Shown in pieces: positions 44,894 through 55,330 of a stretch of 64,000 nucleotides of DNA; position 1 is the first letter of the stretch; every line of letters begins with the position of its first letter. A model generated the notes under the pieces. It was not told where the DNA came from, searched no databases, and saw only the letters and a list, made by a program, of their open reading frames with translations. The position numbers were made by a program, and so were the translations under genes. Origin of the DNA: Euglena gracilis (lineage: Eukaryota > Euglenida > Euglenophyceae > Euglenales); assembly GCA_039621445.1 (NCBI GenBank), contig CP154956.1, forward strand, positions 7,845,364 to 7,909,363. The letters run 5' to 3'.

Positions 44894-46016
44894 TGTACGT
44901 CTGATTCCCAATTCCCCTTTCCCAATTCCCAAAAGCCTTCGCTTTCGCCTTGGCGCACCTACTTGGGAACTGAAAATCAGAGTAACAGAAAATCCCTTTT
45001 CCCACTTCCCAAGAAGCAAAGCACGGAGCAATGCAGGGAGGACGGACTGGATAACCAAGTCCGGTCCGGAGAAAAGGAAAGACAAAACAGAATACCACCT
45101 GTGGAGAGAGAAGGGGCACCCATTAGGAAATCCTAATAGGATCTGCTTCCATCCTAACTTCCTCAACGGAAGGGGACAGAAGCATACGCCTGGTACACAT
45201 CCCCCTCCCAGGGCTATGCCCAATTTCCCCTTTGGACCAGGCATTCTGGCCACAGGGATTTCGGACACAGACCTGGTCTGTGGGAGGTGCACCCTGGCGC
45301 ATCCACAGGGGCCCTTTCCGTCGCACAGGGGTCCACTCAAAGGGGGGGGGCGGAAAGGAGGGGACCCAAAAAGCCCAAAACGCGCAAAATGGTTTCACCT
45401 ATTTTGCGGTGGCTTATGGGTGTATAGTATATTATAGCCCATTGGGGAAAATGGGGCTGGCAGGTTTCCTTGCCAAGCAAACCCATCCACCCAGTTTGGG
45501 TGTGCCCAAGGCACTTGGGGTTGGGTCCATGGGCATTCCAGGAAAACCCATGGGGAGGGTGTGGAAGGAGGGGGCCACTGACCAGTCAAACCTGGGCAGG
45601 GCGCATGGCCAGTCAAACCTGAACACGCAAAAGGAAATCCTACTCTACAAAACCAACTGCCGGCGACAGCATTTGCCCCGGGGGGAAAGTAGAGAGGAGT
45701 GGGGGGTTGGCTTAGGCCAGAAAAGTTGTGCTGTCTGGCAGCCTTAAGGCCTCAAACGGCCGAAAAGAAAAGAAAGGGAAAGGAAAAGAGGCCGTCGGCC
45801 CTGTGCGCTGCGTGTCGCACGCCCGCGAGAGGGGAGAGGGGAGAGGGGTGTGCATGCATGCGCACGGAATCCTGCCCATGGCAGCTTCCCGGTGGGAACT
45901 TACTAGCGGCGAATACCGCAACGGGTCTTCGAAGGGGTTGTTCGGGCGAATACCCAAACAGGGTGTCAGGCGAATACCTGACGAGGGTTCTGAAAGACGC
46001 CGCCTTGGCGCTTACA
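44894..46016 (-). mobile_element. Family A 3' LTR, intact length
   Basis: 1,123 bp. On the minus strand it begins TGTAAGCGCC a few bases after the terminal stop codon at 46,023 and a purine-rich AAAGGCAGGTGAGGTG, and ends CAGACGTACA. It is the inverted partner of 28,811-28,888 plus 41,212-42,267. Around 45,925-45,950 it shows the uninterrupted site where family B inserted in the other copy. Confidence 0.85.
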
Positions 46017-46022
46017 GACACC

Positions 46023-47615
46023 TCACCTGCCTTTATCGGCTGGACGTTCGCGGACCTCACGCCAGTAGTCGTGTTGGGGGTCCCCTAATGGGTCCTCAAC
46101 CAACTCCAGTTGGCGTGGGGAACGCGGCGGAGCTGATTCACTCCGAATGGTGTTGAGCTCCGGATCGTTGACATCAAAGGAAGGGGTCTCCCAGTCCTTG
46201 ATCCAATTCTCCGGCAGCTTCTCCCTGGTACGTTCAGCATGATGCTGAAGATACCGTTGGAGCTGCTCCCAGAAAATTCTGGGCAGCATCACCGGCCAGA
46301 TGATGTAATTCATCCGGGGGTGATTCGCAGGCACCTGCGGGGGCATCCCCGGGGTCTGCTGGGTTGGATGGGTGCCTACCCAGTCCATATCATGCCAGAT
46401 GCAGGTGGGGGAGGTGTGTGACACGGATTTGGCGGTCCCAAACAACAAGGCAATACCTCGTTGTAGGAGCACTTGATGTACGGTCGCGCATTGCGATCCG
46501 CAACCAAGTGTATGGTTACGCGAAATCGGGATTAGTGACGCTGTTGGGACTAGACATCCACAATCGAAATCTGGCTGGGCGGAAATTCTCCTACAGTGCA
46601 CACATTGGAATGAAGTGTCGGAGTAGTGGTCCTGGTTGCGCATGTTGGTCTGGTGGGGGTGTGTGTAAAAGTTGGGATGCGCTGTTGTAGCTGCTGGGGG
46701 GTGTACAGATGTATCTGAAAGCGATACATCTGGTGGAAAACGGGGTATTGATGCAGCTGGGCGACTACTCGACACCGTACGTACTTCAGGCCTTTGGGCT
46801 TTCGTCTTGTAACCCAGTGGAACGAGGGGGGTACCGCTACTCGCTTGCCCTGCCTCATGGGGAACGGAAGTTGGTGTGTCAATGGGCAGGGGGTGAACTT
46901 TCTCTGTAGACCCGGTGTGGAAAACGTTGGTTGGTGTGGTTGGTAACGGGGTAAAAGTTTTCGAAAACGGTGTGGAAAAATTGGTGGCTATCGCGGTTGA
47001 CGCCACAGGTGATGAGGGTTTGGGGGGCAATGAAGAGAATGGTGACGTGCGCAAACCGTGGGAGTGGCAATCCACTACCAGCCGGTGCTGACGTAAAAAG
47101 GGGTATCCCAGAATTAAGTCAGAACCATGGATTCCGGATTCATATCCCCAGGTATCCGAAAAATTTTGCGGTTGGGGAGGGTGTGAGTGGTGCTTGGGGA
47201 TGAGGGGTAGGACAATGTCCAAAAAGCATCCCAAGTCACCACCGCACATGGGGGTGTTGTCAGCCGTCGTAATTTTGATCGGCTTCTTGGCTTTCACCAA
47301 GAGGGGGGTTGGTATCAACCCGAACCGAAAAAGTAATGCAATGCGACAACCAGTGTCAATGAGAATTTTGACTTTTGCACAAAATTTTTTAATTTTGATT
47401 TCCGCTTGGACCAAAAGTTCCATGGGGGGTAAGCAAAGTGAAGGGTCTGGCGAAAATGCGTTTTCTTGCCAGCTTTCCCATGAACCGTTTCCTACTTTGC
47501 ACAACATTCCGAGCGGAAAGTTGGAGTGGGGGGTGGGGGACCCGAAAATTTTCCGGGTACCGACCAGAAAGGCAGATGGGCAGGGGGGGCAGGGTTGATC
47601 AGGTCCTACCTCCAT
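46023..47615 (-). CDS. Family A protease with terminal region, intact frame across the unit junction
   Basis: 530 residues. The N-terminal part carries the retropepsin ILIDTGC strand (DTG 87-89) and DLILGYPFL (166-174). A Ser/Thr/Pro-rich linker follows, then a Cys-containing stretch (CVHCRRISAQPDFDCGC) and a terminal region shared with the plus copy (MNYIIW, FWEQLQRYLQHH). It stops just before the LTR. It starts at a Met 46 bases after the Gag stop, in a different frame. The 30.7-kb unit boundary (47,314/47,315) falls inside it at about residue 100. No RT or integrase follows. Confidence 0.75.
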   Translation of the reverse strand: MEVGPDQPCPPCPSAFLVGTRKIFGSPTPHSNFPLGMLCKVGNGSWESWQENAFSPDPSLCLPPMELLVQAEIKIKKFCAKVKILIDTGCRIALLFRFGLIPTPLLVKAKKPIKITTADNTPMCGGDLGCFLDIVLPLIPKHHSHPPQPQNFSDTWGYESGIHGSDLILGYPFLRQHRLVVDCHSHGLRTSPFSSLPPKPSSPVASTAIATNFSTPFSKTFTPLPTTPTNVFHTGSTEKVHPLPIDTPTSVPHEAGQASSGTPLVPLGYKTKAQRPEVRTVSSSRPAASIPRFPPDVSLSDTSVHPPAATTAHPNFYTHPHQTNMRNQDHYSDTSFQCVHCRRISAQPDFDCGCLVPTASLIPISRNHTLGCGSQCATVHQVLLQRGIALLFGTAKSVSHTSPTCIWHDMDWVGTHPTQQTPGMPPQVPANHPRMNYIIWPVMLPRIFWEQLQRYLQHHAERTREKLPENWIKDWETPSFDVNDPELNTIRSESAPPRSPRQLELVEDPLGDPQHDYWREVRERPADKGR

Positions 47616-47660
47616 CTGTTCATCAGCCCAGAGGTCCGTGCCCTCGGACCTCGGGCTCCC

Positions 47661-49395
47661 CTACTCCAGGTCCGAACCGGCCGAATAGCCGGCTATGGGC
47701 CTTTTAGAGGTATAAACGGATTTCAACGTGCGCACCGCCATGCGGGCCTCGTCGAAATCGGTATCCGTGGTCTCATCCCCCTCCCTGCCCGAAGCCGGGG
47801 TGTCATCCTCCAAACAAGATGTCTTGAAACCGACTTTATGGCGGTTGGAGGAGTGATCCTTGTCACCGCGATTCATACCGCGATGACGTTGGCCAGGGCG
47901 GGGAGAACGAGAACGAGAACGCGGACATTTGGATGAGGGGTGATCACTCGATGCACAAAGCGAACACCGAGATTTGTGTCGCGAAAGTGGATAACGGGGG
48001 GATTGGTTTCCCGATTTCCCGTCAAACCGTCGTGGTGACCGGGTATCCCGTCGACCATGACCGGTGTATCGGGGTATTCCCGATGAGGATCGCGAAGAAG
48101 ATGATCCGCTTCGCGAACGCGATCGCGATGTCTCGCGATGAGAATCACGCTTCTTGGCCGGGGCACCGGGTGACCTACCCCGAGGGGTACCGTGTTTCCG
48201 CTCATCGCGGAACGGGATCCGGGGGCTAATACCACCGGAACGGGGACCCGATGACCGTGAATTGCCCGATTGGCGTGAAAACGCGGAGGAACCCGAACCT
48301 CATGATGAGGTCGAGCCTCGCGGACTTTGAATACGCTTACGCGCTTCAGGATTAGGACATTCCCGAGACATATGTCCCGATTTGTTGCACAAAAAGCACA
48401 CTTTATCCGTGGCTTGGTCCAAAGAACGCGGGTATCGCGTTTTCGATCCCGTGTTGGGTGAGGTGGGTGAAACCGGTGATTTTTGCAATGTGTTCACCGA
48501 ACCAGCCGGTAATCCAGCGGTTGGGTGTGCGGTATACGCGGATTGAATCTGACCAAGAAGCTGTGATAGCTTCAATTGCTTGGAAACGTAGTTCCAGCGT
48601 TGGTCAAGAGTCATTGCATTACCCGCCAACTCCTCACGATGGATATCCTTGATGAGGCTAGGCGTGAAATGCATGAGAACAGCGTCAAACTGTTCGCGCA
48701 TTTGCTTTTCACTGAGTTCATCCACCTCAGCGGCAAGTCCCAACCATTTGGCATACCAAAGGTCAATGGACTTCCACTTGCGATCGGGTGGGGCGCATTG
48801 CCGCCACTTGGTCTCCAGGGTAATCCTAGCGACCAAACTTGAACTGGTGGAAGCGTATTGCTCCACCAGGTCATCAAAGGAAACGCGGTGGCGAATCACG
48901 AGTTGTCGCGCGCGCTCCTTCTCATCCCTAGGGAGGCAATCGATGAATTCCATCTTGATTACCTCCGGGTTTGTGTCCTGGGTTGGCCCTTTCAATGCCC
49001 AGTAGTACTCCCAGTCCCGGAAAAACTGTCTCCACATGGTTGGATCACCTTCCCACTGGGGTTTCACCTTATTCGCGATTGCGATGGTGCCCTTGAAGTC
49101 TTTCTGAAAAACCCGTTGGCCCTCGGTGGTATTCCGTGGATTCGGGCCCGGGTACGCTCGAGCGCCAAGCGTATCCTTTCCGGATTCTTGTCGGAATCGC
49201 GAAATTTCTGGTGAAGGTGAATCCTGGTACCGGAAATCCGGTCGCAAACCCTGTTGGTCACCCGTAATAGGGGGACTCTCCGGTGTGGGGGTATGTCGCG
49301 CATGCAAAATATGACCCACTCGCGGTGTACGGGTTTGGCTCATTCCACGCACAAGCATGGAGTGATGGATTTCTTGATGGAGACTTGGCGGAATC
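47661..49395 (-). pseudogene. gag: Family A Gag, type 1 C-terminal part (unit 2)
   Basis: Counterpart of 16,947-18,675: capsid-like region, knuckle CFLCNKSGHMSREC (48,357-48,400), SR-rich stretch, knuckle 2 (about 47,925-47,966). The UGA at 48,300-48,302 is retained. It differs by a 6-base Arg-codon insertion (an extra AGAACG) near 47,910. Unlike unit 1, it is followed by the complete protease frame. Confidence 0.8.
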
Positions 49396-49721
49396 GCATG
49401 AACCAAGAGGAGGGTGGGTATAAGTCCTTTGCAGAAAAAAAGGGGGATTCGACACCCTGTGTCGACTAAAATTTTGGCTTGTGCACGGAAATTTTGAGTT
49501 TTGATTTTCGCTTGGACCAAAAGATTCATGGGGGGTACGCAAAGCGAAGGGTCGGGTGTAAAATTGTTGTTGCGCCAACTGTTCCATGACCCTTGGCTTA
49601 CTTTGCTCAACATTCCAAGCAAAAATTTGGCGCGGGGAGTGGGGGACCCGAAAATTATCCGCGTACTGACCAAAAAGACCAATGGGCAGGGGGGGCAGGG
49701 GTGATAAGTTCCTACCTCCAT
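49396..49721 (-). pseudogene. Family A protease fragment fused to Gag (unit 2)
   Basis: Same in-frame fusion as at 18,676-19,001: retropepsin strand ILVDTGC, then IPPSLHQE of Gag, giving a 473-residue frame (48,300-49,721). It is identical in protein sequence to unit 1, so the fusion predates the 30.7-kb duplication. Confidence 0.75.
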
Positions 49722-49766
49722 CTGTTCATCAGCCCAGAGGTCCGTGCCCTCAGACCTCGGGCTCCC

Positions 49767-52700
49767 CTACTCCATATCGGAGTCGGCCTTTTGGCCTATG
49801 GTAGCCTTCCTAGAATAAATTGCGCGTATCGCGCGAATGGCATTCCTGTCTTCCACCAGCTCATCCTCGGTGCTCTCATCCCCCTCCCTGCCCGAAGCCA
49901 GGTCTTTTTCCTCGATAGAGGATATTTTGAAACCAACCCGCTGCCTATTGGCAGAACCGCGATTGGAATCGCGGCGACCAAGGCTAGGGCGGGGAGAGCT
50001 GGAACGGGGGCACTTGGATGAATGGTGGTCTTTAGACCCACAAAGGGAACAACGGGTTCGCGAATGCGATTGCCTTTTGGCATCATACCGACGCGGTGAG
50101 CGGTTATCCGCTCGACCGCGGTCGGATCGCCAAGATGATGATACACTTCGCGATCACGATCGCGAAGAATCGCGATTTGCATCCTGATTGCGGGTAAGGG
50201 GGCGGGGGGACCGACCACGCGTTATGAAACCACGTCCGCTATTGCGGTGGGGTGAACGGGAACGCGGTCTTCCATCACCCGATCGGTATCCCGACCGCTG
50301 CGAATGCGCAGATCGTGAGGAACGCGAACTCCAGGAAGAGAGGGATCCTAGGGGGCTCTTACTGCGCTTTCGCGCTTGGGGGTTCGGACATTCACGAGAC
50401 ATTGATAACACAAGAAGCACACTTTGTCCGAAACTTGGTCAGAAGAGCGCGAATAGCGCGATTTGGAATCCCGTGTGGGGGATTTGGGGTTTGAGCGCGG
50501 ATAGCGCGTTTTGGAATCACTCGATGGTGATTTTGGTGATTTTGGGGAGGTAGTCCTTTGGACTTCATGGACTGAACCGGTGGGTACACCCGCGGTAGAG
50601 TGGTGGTGATATGCCGATTCAATCTGTCCCAGAAGTTGTGATAACTTCATTTGTTTGGAAATATAATTACATCTCTCATCGAGAGTCAAAATGTGTGCCG
50701 CGAGTTCCTCGCGGTGAATTTCCTTGATGAGTTTGGGGATGTAGCGCAGTAAAACCGCATCAAATTGTTCTTTGATTTGCTTTTCCCCTAACTCATCAAC
50801 CTCGGCTGCTAATGGAAGCCACTTGGAGTACCACAAGTCTATCGACTTCCATTTGCGGTCAGGGGGGGTGAATTGGCGCCATTTGTTTTCCAGACTGATT
50901 CTGGAAACCAAACTTGGTGCATGAGGAAGCATATTGCTCGACCAATTCTTCAAAAGAAATGCGCCTGCCAATGACCAATTGTCTGGCGCGTTCTTTTTCA
51001 TCCCTTGGGAGGCAATCGATGAATTCCATCTTGATTACCTCGGGGTTGTCATCTTGGGTGGGTCCCTTCAAATCCCAGTAATATTCCCAATCGCGGAAAA
51101 ATTGTTTCCATGTGGTGGGGTCACCATCCCATTGGGGCTTCACCTTGTTCGCTATCGCGATGGTGCCTTTGAAATCTTTCTGAGAAACCCGTGGCCCTTT
51201 GGTGGTATTCCAGGGGTGCTGGCCCGGGCGCGAATTCGCACCATGTGCGGGTACCCCGATGGTTGCACCAAGGGTATTGTTCGGGTTATTTTGCAATTGC
51301 GCAAGGAACATCCCACTTAGTGTACCATAGGTACCATGCACCTTTGGGGAATCACGATTGCGCGAATGGTGACGCGGTTGCGCATGTGGGGGTGAGGTAT
51401 CAGATGGTTGCACCATTGGTGCTACTAAGCGAATTTGGGAGGTATGACCAATACCCGGTGTGGGGGTGCAGATCATACCACGAATTAGTTCGGATTCCCG
51501 AATCTCTTGATTTAAGAGGGGTTTGGGTCTGGTTTTCGCCTGAAAACCTGACTCATCATCCGAAAACTCGTCCATTGGGACTGGTAATGCTAATGGGGGG
51601 ACCACCGCATGAGCGAAAATGCGATTTAGTGGCAATGTGCCGGTGGACTCGGGAATTGGTGCGCGAATAGCGCTTTTGGAGCTGGAAGATGCGGCAAGTG
51701 TGCCAACCGTACCCGATTGCGGGTTTTGGTGGATGGAACGCATTTGTGCGTGAATTTGGTCAAGTTTGTTGCAAATTCATGCACACTTTGGTCCAAATGG
51801 TCAACAACCTGCCAGTTGTCGGTTATCCGACCCACATCCTCCTGCAAACGCTTAATCCGCCTACGGTATGAGGGTAGCTCATCCAAAAGCGGGATTTTGT
51901 CAGAAATTGACTGAAAATCGTGCGAAATTGCACCAAACCCAGTGTCCACTTCCTGTACTCTTGTCACCAAAGTGCGCATCGCACTGGAAATGGCCTCCAA
52001 TTGTGGAGATGGCTTGGTGGGGTGGTCCGAATGCGGACTTTTGACTTTTTCAGCCATTGGCTGTTCCATCAAGACAGAAACTTGCGCGGATAGCGCGGTA
52101 ATGTCATTTTGCAGTTTTGTGACATCCTGTTTCACCGTTTTCTCGGTGTTCATAAGACTGTCACAAAATCGTTGCATGATTTGGTTATTTTCCGCGCGCA
52201 TTTCAGCGCAAATCTTGTCCAAGTGTGTTTTTGGGAGTGTGGGGGTAGGTGTTGGTAACGGCCTTGGGGTGGTGATTGCACCTGCATCATTTTTTTGTTC
52301 ATTTCTTGCATGCGTTTGTGCAAAATCCGCTATCGCGGTGTGAATGCCGGTAACATCCGGGATCCTACCAGCTACTTCCGCATAGCGGGTGTGCAACTTA
52401 GCCAATGAGGCTTCAATGTTACCAACATCCTGTTGTAACTGTTTGGGCAAATCGGACATGGTGGCCTTGAGTCCACTAATATCCGGTGTTGGTGCACGGG
52501 TTGCCGCATTGCGGTTTTGCAAAAGCGCGATTGCGGTTCGGAATTCCATTGTGTCGTTTTGCCACTGTTGTTGCAAATTCTCAATCCTACTCGCGATATT
52601 CGCGATTTGGGTGTGAAAACTTGCAATTTCTGCGGGAATGTCACCACAATGGCAAGATTTCTGCTCCAGTCGAGAAAGGCTTTCCTCCAATTGTTGCACA

Positions 52701-52825
52701 TACGTGTGGGGGGCAAAACTTTCATTGGCTTGGGCAGAAAAGTGGGCAAAATTCGTGGAATCACCGCTCAACTGGACAATGCGTTGTTGCGCTTCCTGAA
52801 ATGCGGTTGCAAGTGTGGAGAATTG
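49767..52825 (-). pseudogene. gag: Family A Gag (type 2), middle and C-terminal part (unit 2)
   Basis: As 19,047-22,105, with the same frame changes and the same damaged first knuckle. The second knuckle is intact here (CSLCGSKDHHSSKC; the last Cys codon at 50,010-50,012), whereas unit 1 has Arg. Several substitutions cluster in 49,970-50,600. Confidence 0.75.
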
Positions 52826-53388
52826 CACTTATGGCCAGTTTCCCCTCCCCCACAACTCTGTCCTGGGGGGTCCTGGGGGGGTCCTGGGGGGTCCTGGGGG
52901 GGACCAGGGGGGGCTTGGGGGGGTCCTGGGGGGGTCCTGGGGGGGCCCTGGGGGGTCCTGGGGGGGGGCCCTGGGGGGTCCTGGGGGGGTCCTGGGGGGG
53001 TCCCGCAACTTTTTGGCAAAATTTTTGCTCCAAAAGATGAGGTTTTTTTGACGCCCGGGGGGGTCCGGGGGGGGCGGGAGGCCCCCCGGTAGCGGGCGCC
53101 GAAGGCGCCCGGAACTCCACGGTCAGCGGGTCATCTGGTACCATCCCCCTGTGGTACCGCTGGGTCATGGGGGTCCTGCGGGGGTCCTGGGGGGTCTGGG
53201 GGGGTCCCCGGGGGGGTCCTTGGGGGGTCCTGGGGGGTCCTGGGGGGGTCTTGGGGGGTTCCTGGGGGGGTCCTGGGGTGTCCTGGGGGGGTCCTGGGGC
53301 GGTCCTGGGGGGGTCCTGGGGGGGTCCTGGGGGTCCTGGGGGGTGGGGTCCTGGGGGGGTCCTGGGGGGGGGAAACTGGCCATGACTC
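52826..53388. mobile_element. hAT-like MITE inserted in gag (unit 2)
   Basis: 563 bp at the same site as in unit 1, with the same GAGAATTG duplication (52,818-52,825 and 53,389-53,396) and ends. The GGGGGGTCCT array differs in unit number and order, and the unique middle segment is extended by a CCATCCCCCTGTGGTACC stretch. The array has evolved since duplication. Confidence 0.85.
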
Positions 53389-54470
53389 GAGAATTGCTCC
53401 ATTGTAATAAGTTGTCCCAAATCGGGTTTTTTGGGGGGCTCATGCAACGTTTGCTGCAATTGTGGAAAAATTGCCGTAATTGGCTCCAATTGATGGGACA
53501 AAGCTTGCAAACTATGTTGCATGTTGGAGAAAATCACATCATTGCGGGATTGTGTTTCACACATGGCTTCACTCACTCTTTGGAAGTGTTGTGGCAAATA
53601 TGCCTTCAAATGTGTGTCCAAACCTTCTCGCAAAGTTGCTAGGTCCACATTGATGGATTGAAAGTTTGTTTGGCAATATTGACCAACATCACGCACATAA
53701 CTCCAAAAGTAATTCAGCTTGTGTTCTACAACCTTTTGGTTGTTTTCATCAAAATACAAAACCTTGTTAAGTGTCATAGCGCAATCCGCTACACAAGTGT
53801 GGACATGGGAAATTTGCCGCATTAGCGGGTGGTCCACTGGAAGATTTGCGACTATGCGCTGAATCACGGTAATGGGTTGAGGGGAAATATTTTCCAGCTA
53901 TTCCGCATCACTGCTCATGGACTCTGTGGGACTCGTATAAGCCGGAACTGTCAAACGCATCTCCGGACGCCATGGCAATGCCGGAAAAGAACCCGTATCG
54001 GGTGGTGCGGGCAATTGTCCAATCGGACTTGTGGGGGGAAGCATAGGGGGGGGGGGCTGAAAGGAACATGGTGTTTCTAACCCACCCTCAACAAAAATTT
54101 GCCGTGGCGTATCCGCCTCGAAGTCAAATGTGCCTATCGGCACCAGTGCGAGATCTCGCTGGGGGGAATGGGTGTTAGCCGATGGGCTTTCCAACAAAAG
54201 GGGTTGTGCCTGTTGGGCATGGGGTTGCTCTGTAGAGCTTGACACCGATAGGTGTGGGGATGCCCATTGGGCGGGGGAAGGATTACTCGACACAGACACC
54301 GATAGGTGTGACACACGCGGGGAAGGAGGATTACCTTTGGAATGAATCAATGTTTGATTACCACTATGGGGTTGTGAATGCTCAATAGAGTTGGTCAGTG
54401 ATGCTGCAGGTTCAAGTCCTCGAAGTGAACCAATCAATGCAGCGTAGTCGATGGGAGTTGTGCTCTGCAT
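53389..54470 (-). pseudogene. gag: Family A Gag (type 2), N-terminal part (unit 2)
   Basis: As 22,673-23,752, but the G-run near 54,047 is longer and the frame stays open to the shared UAG at 53,898-53,900 (MQSTTPIDY to SSDAE). This is the better guide to the N-terminal reading frame. The helical region follows from about 53,880, then the MITE. Confidence 0.72.
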
Positions 54471-54721
54471 TTTTAAGGCAAAAACGCAAAAACCAAGTGT
54501 AGATTGTGGGGTAAAGTGCAGGAACAAGTGCAAAAAGAGGGGATAGTATAAAAAATAAGCAGAGACCCGAACTCTGAGGTTTGAAGCAGCGAATACTGCG
54601 AACCGTCAGAGGACGTGTCCGTGCGTACGGCTTTGGCCGTAAACGGCTTGTAGTGCCTGGAGTCGCCTATAGGCGGGGCACCACACGACCGTTTGCGGTC
54701 AAAATGATCGAAAAACCTAAA

Positions 54722-54730
54722 CTGCTACCA
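54722..54730 (-). promoter_or_regulatory. Family A primer-binding site (unit 2)
   Basis: TGGTAGCAG on the minus strand, 2 bases from the LTR end at 54,733; counterpart of 24,004-24,012. Confidence 0.7.
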
Positions 54731-54732
54731 AG

Positions 54733-55165
54733 TGTACGTCCTACCTTATCGCTTTCGCCCTTTGGTGCGCAGAAAAAGATATAAGGAGGAGTAACAAGAA
54801 AAATATAAAATAAATATAAAAGTTGTATTGCCCTTTTCCCCAATTAAGAGGCAGAGCACAAGACAGGGGAGACGCCCTATGGGCTACGGAAATCGATGCC
54901 AAGTTCTTGGCTGTCCTTTCAGGACTTCAAATCAGAAAAATCAAACCTGAAACTCAAGTCTTGAATCAAAGACCAGAATGGAAGAAAATACCACATGTGG
55001 AGAGAAGAACCAGAATTAGGCTTTGGTATTCCTAATTCAGGCCGTTGGCCATCTGTAGGAATACCACCTAGCATAGTACTGTGTATGGGGCTCAGAGCTA
55101 TATCTGGCCGTAGGCTTATACCTACGTACACAGTACCATGGCCTTACGGCTGCCTGGTACACACC
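54733..55165 (-). mobile_element. Partial family A LTR, variant 2 (unit 2)
   Basis: Counterpart of 24,015-24,447 with few substitutions. It is followed by a 165-base leader that keeps the 43 bases missing from unit 1 (about 55,198-55,240). Confidence 0.75.
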
Positions 55166-55330
55166 TGCACCGTTATTACACGGTCGCAGCGTCAGCTCCC
55201 GGCTTCTAGTCAACGTCTAAGCAGACGAGCAGGCTCCAGAAGGCTCTGTACGGTATTACCCGTTATAGCGCCTCTGGGGCCAGCACAACTGCTTAATTTT
55301 GTGGGTTTTGCTGTTTTTGTCATCAGAAAG

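Larger units (their letters stand above)
16601..47314 (+). repeat. 30.7-kb tandem unit 1
   Basis: Nearly the same sequence restarts at 47,315. The offset is 30,714 at the left edge. It changes stepwise to 30,720, 30,718, 30,761, 30,760, 30,757 and 30,786 because of small indels. The left edge cuts a family A protease frame in mid-domain. The right edge joins unit 2 in a coherent protease frame. Confidence 0.93.
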
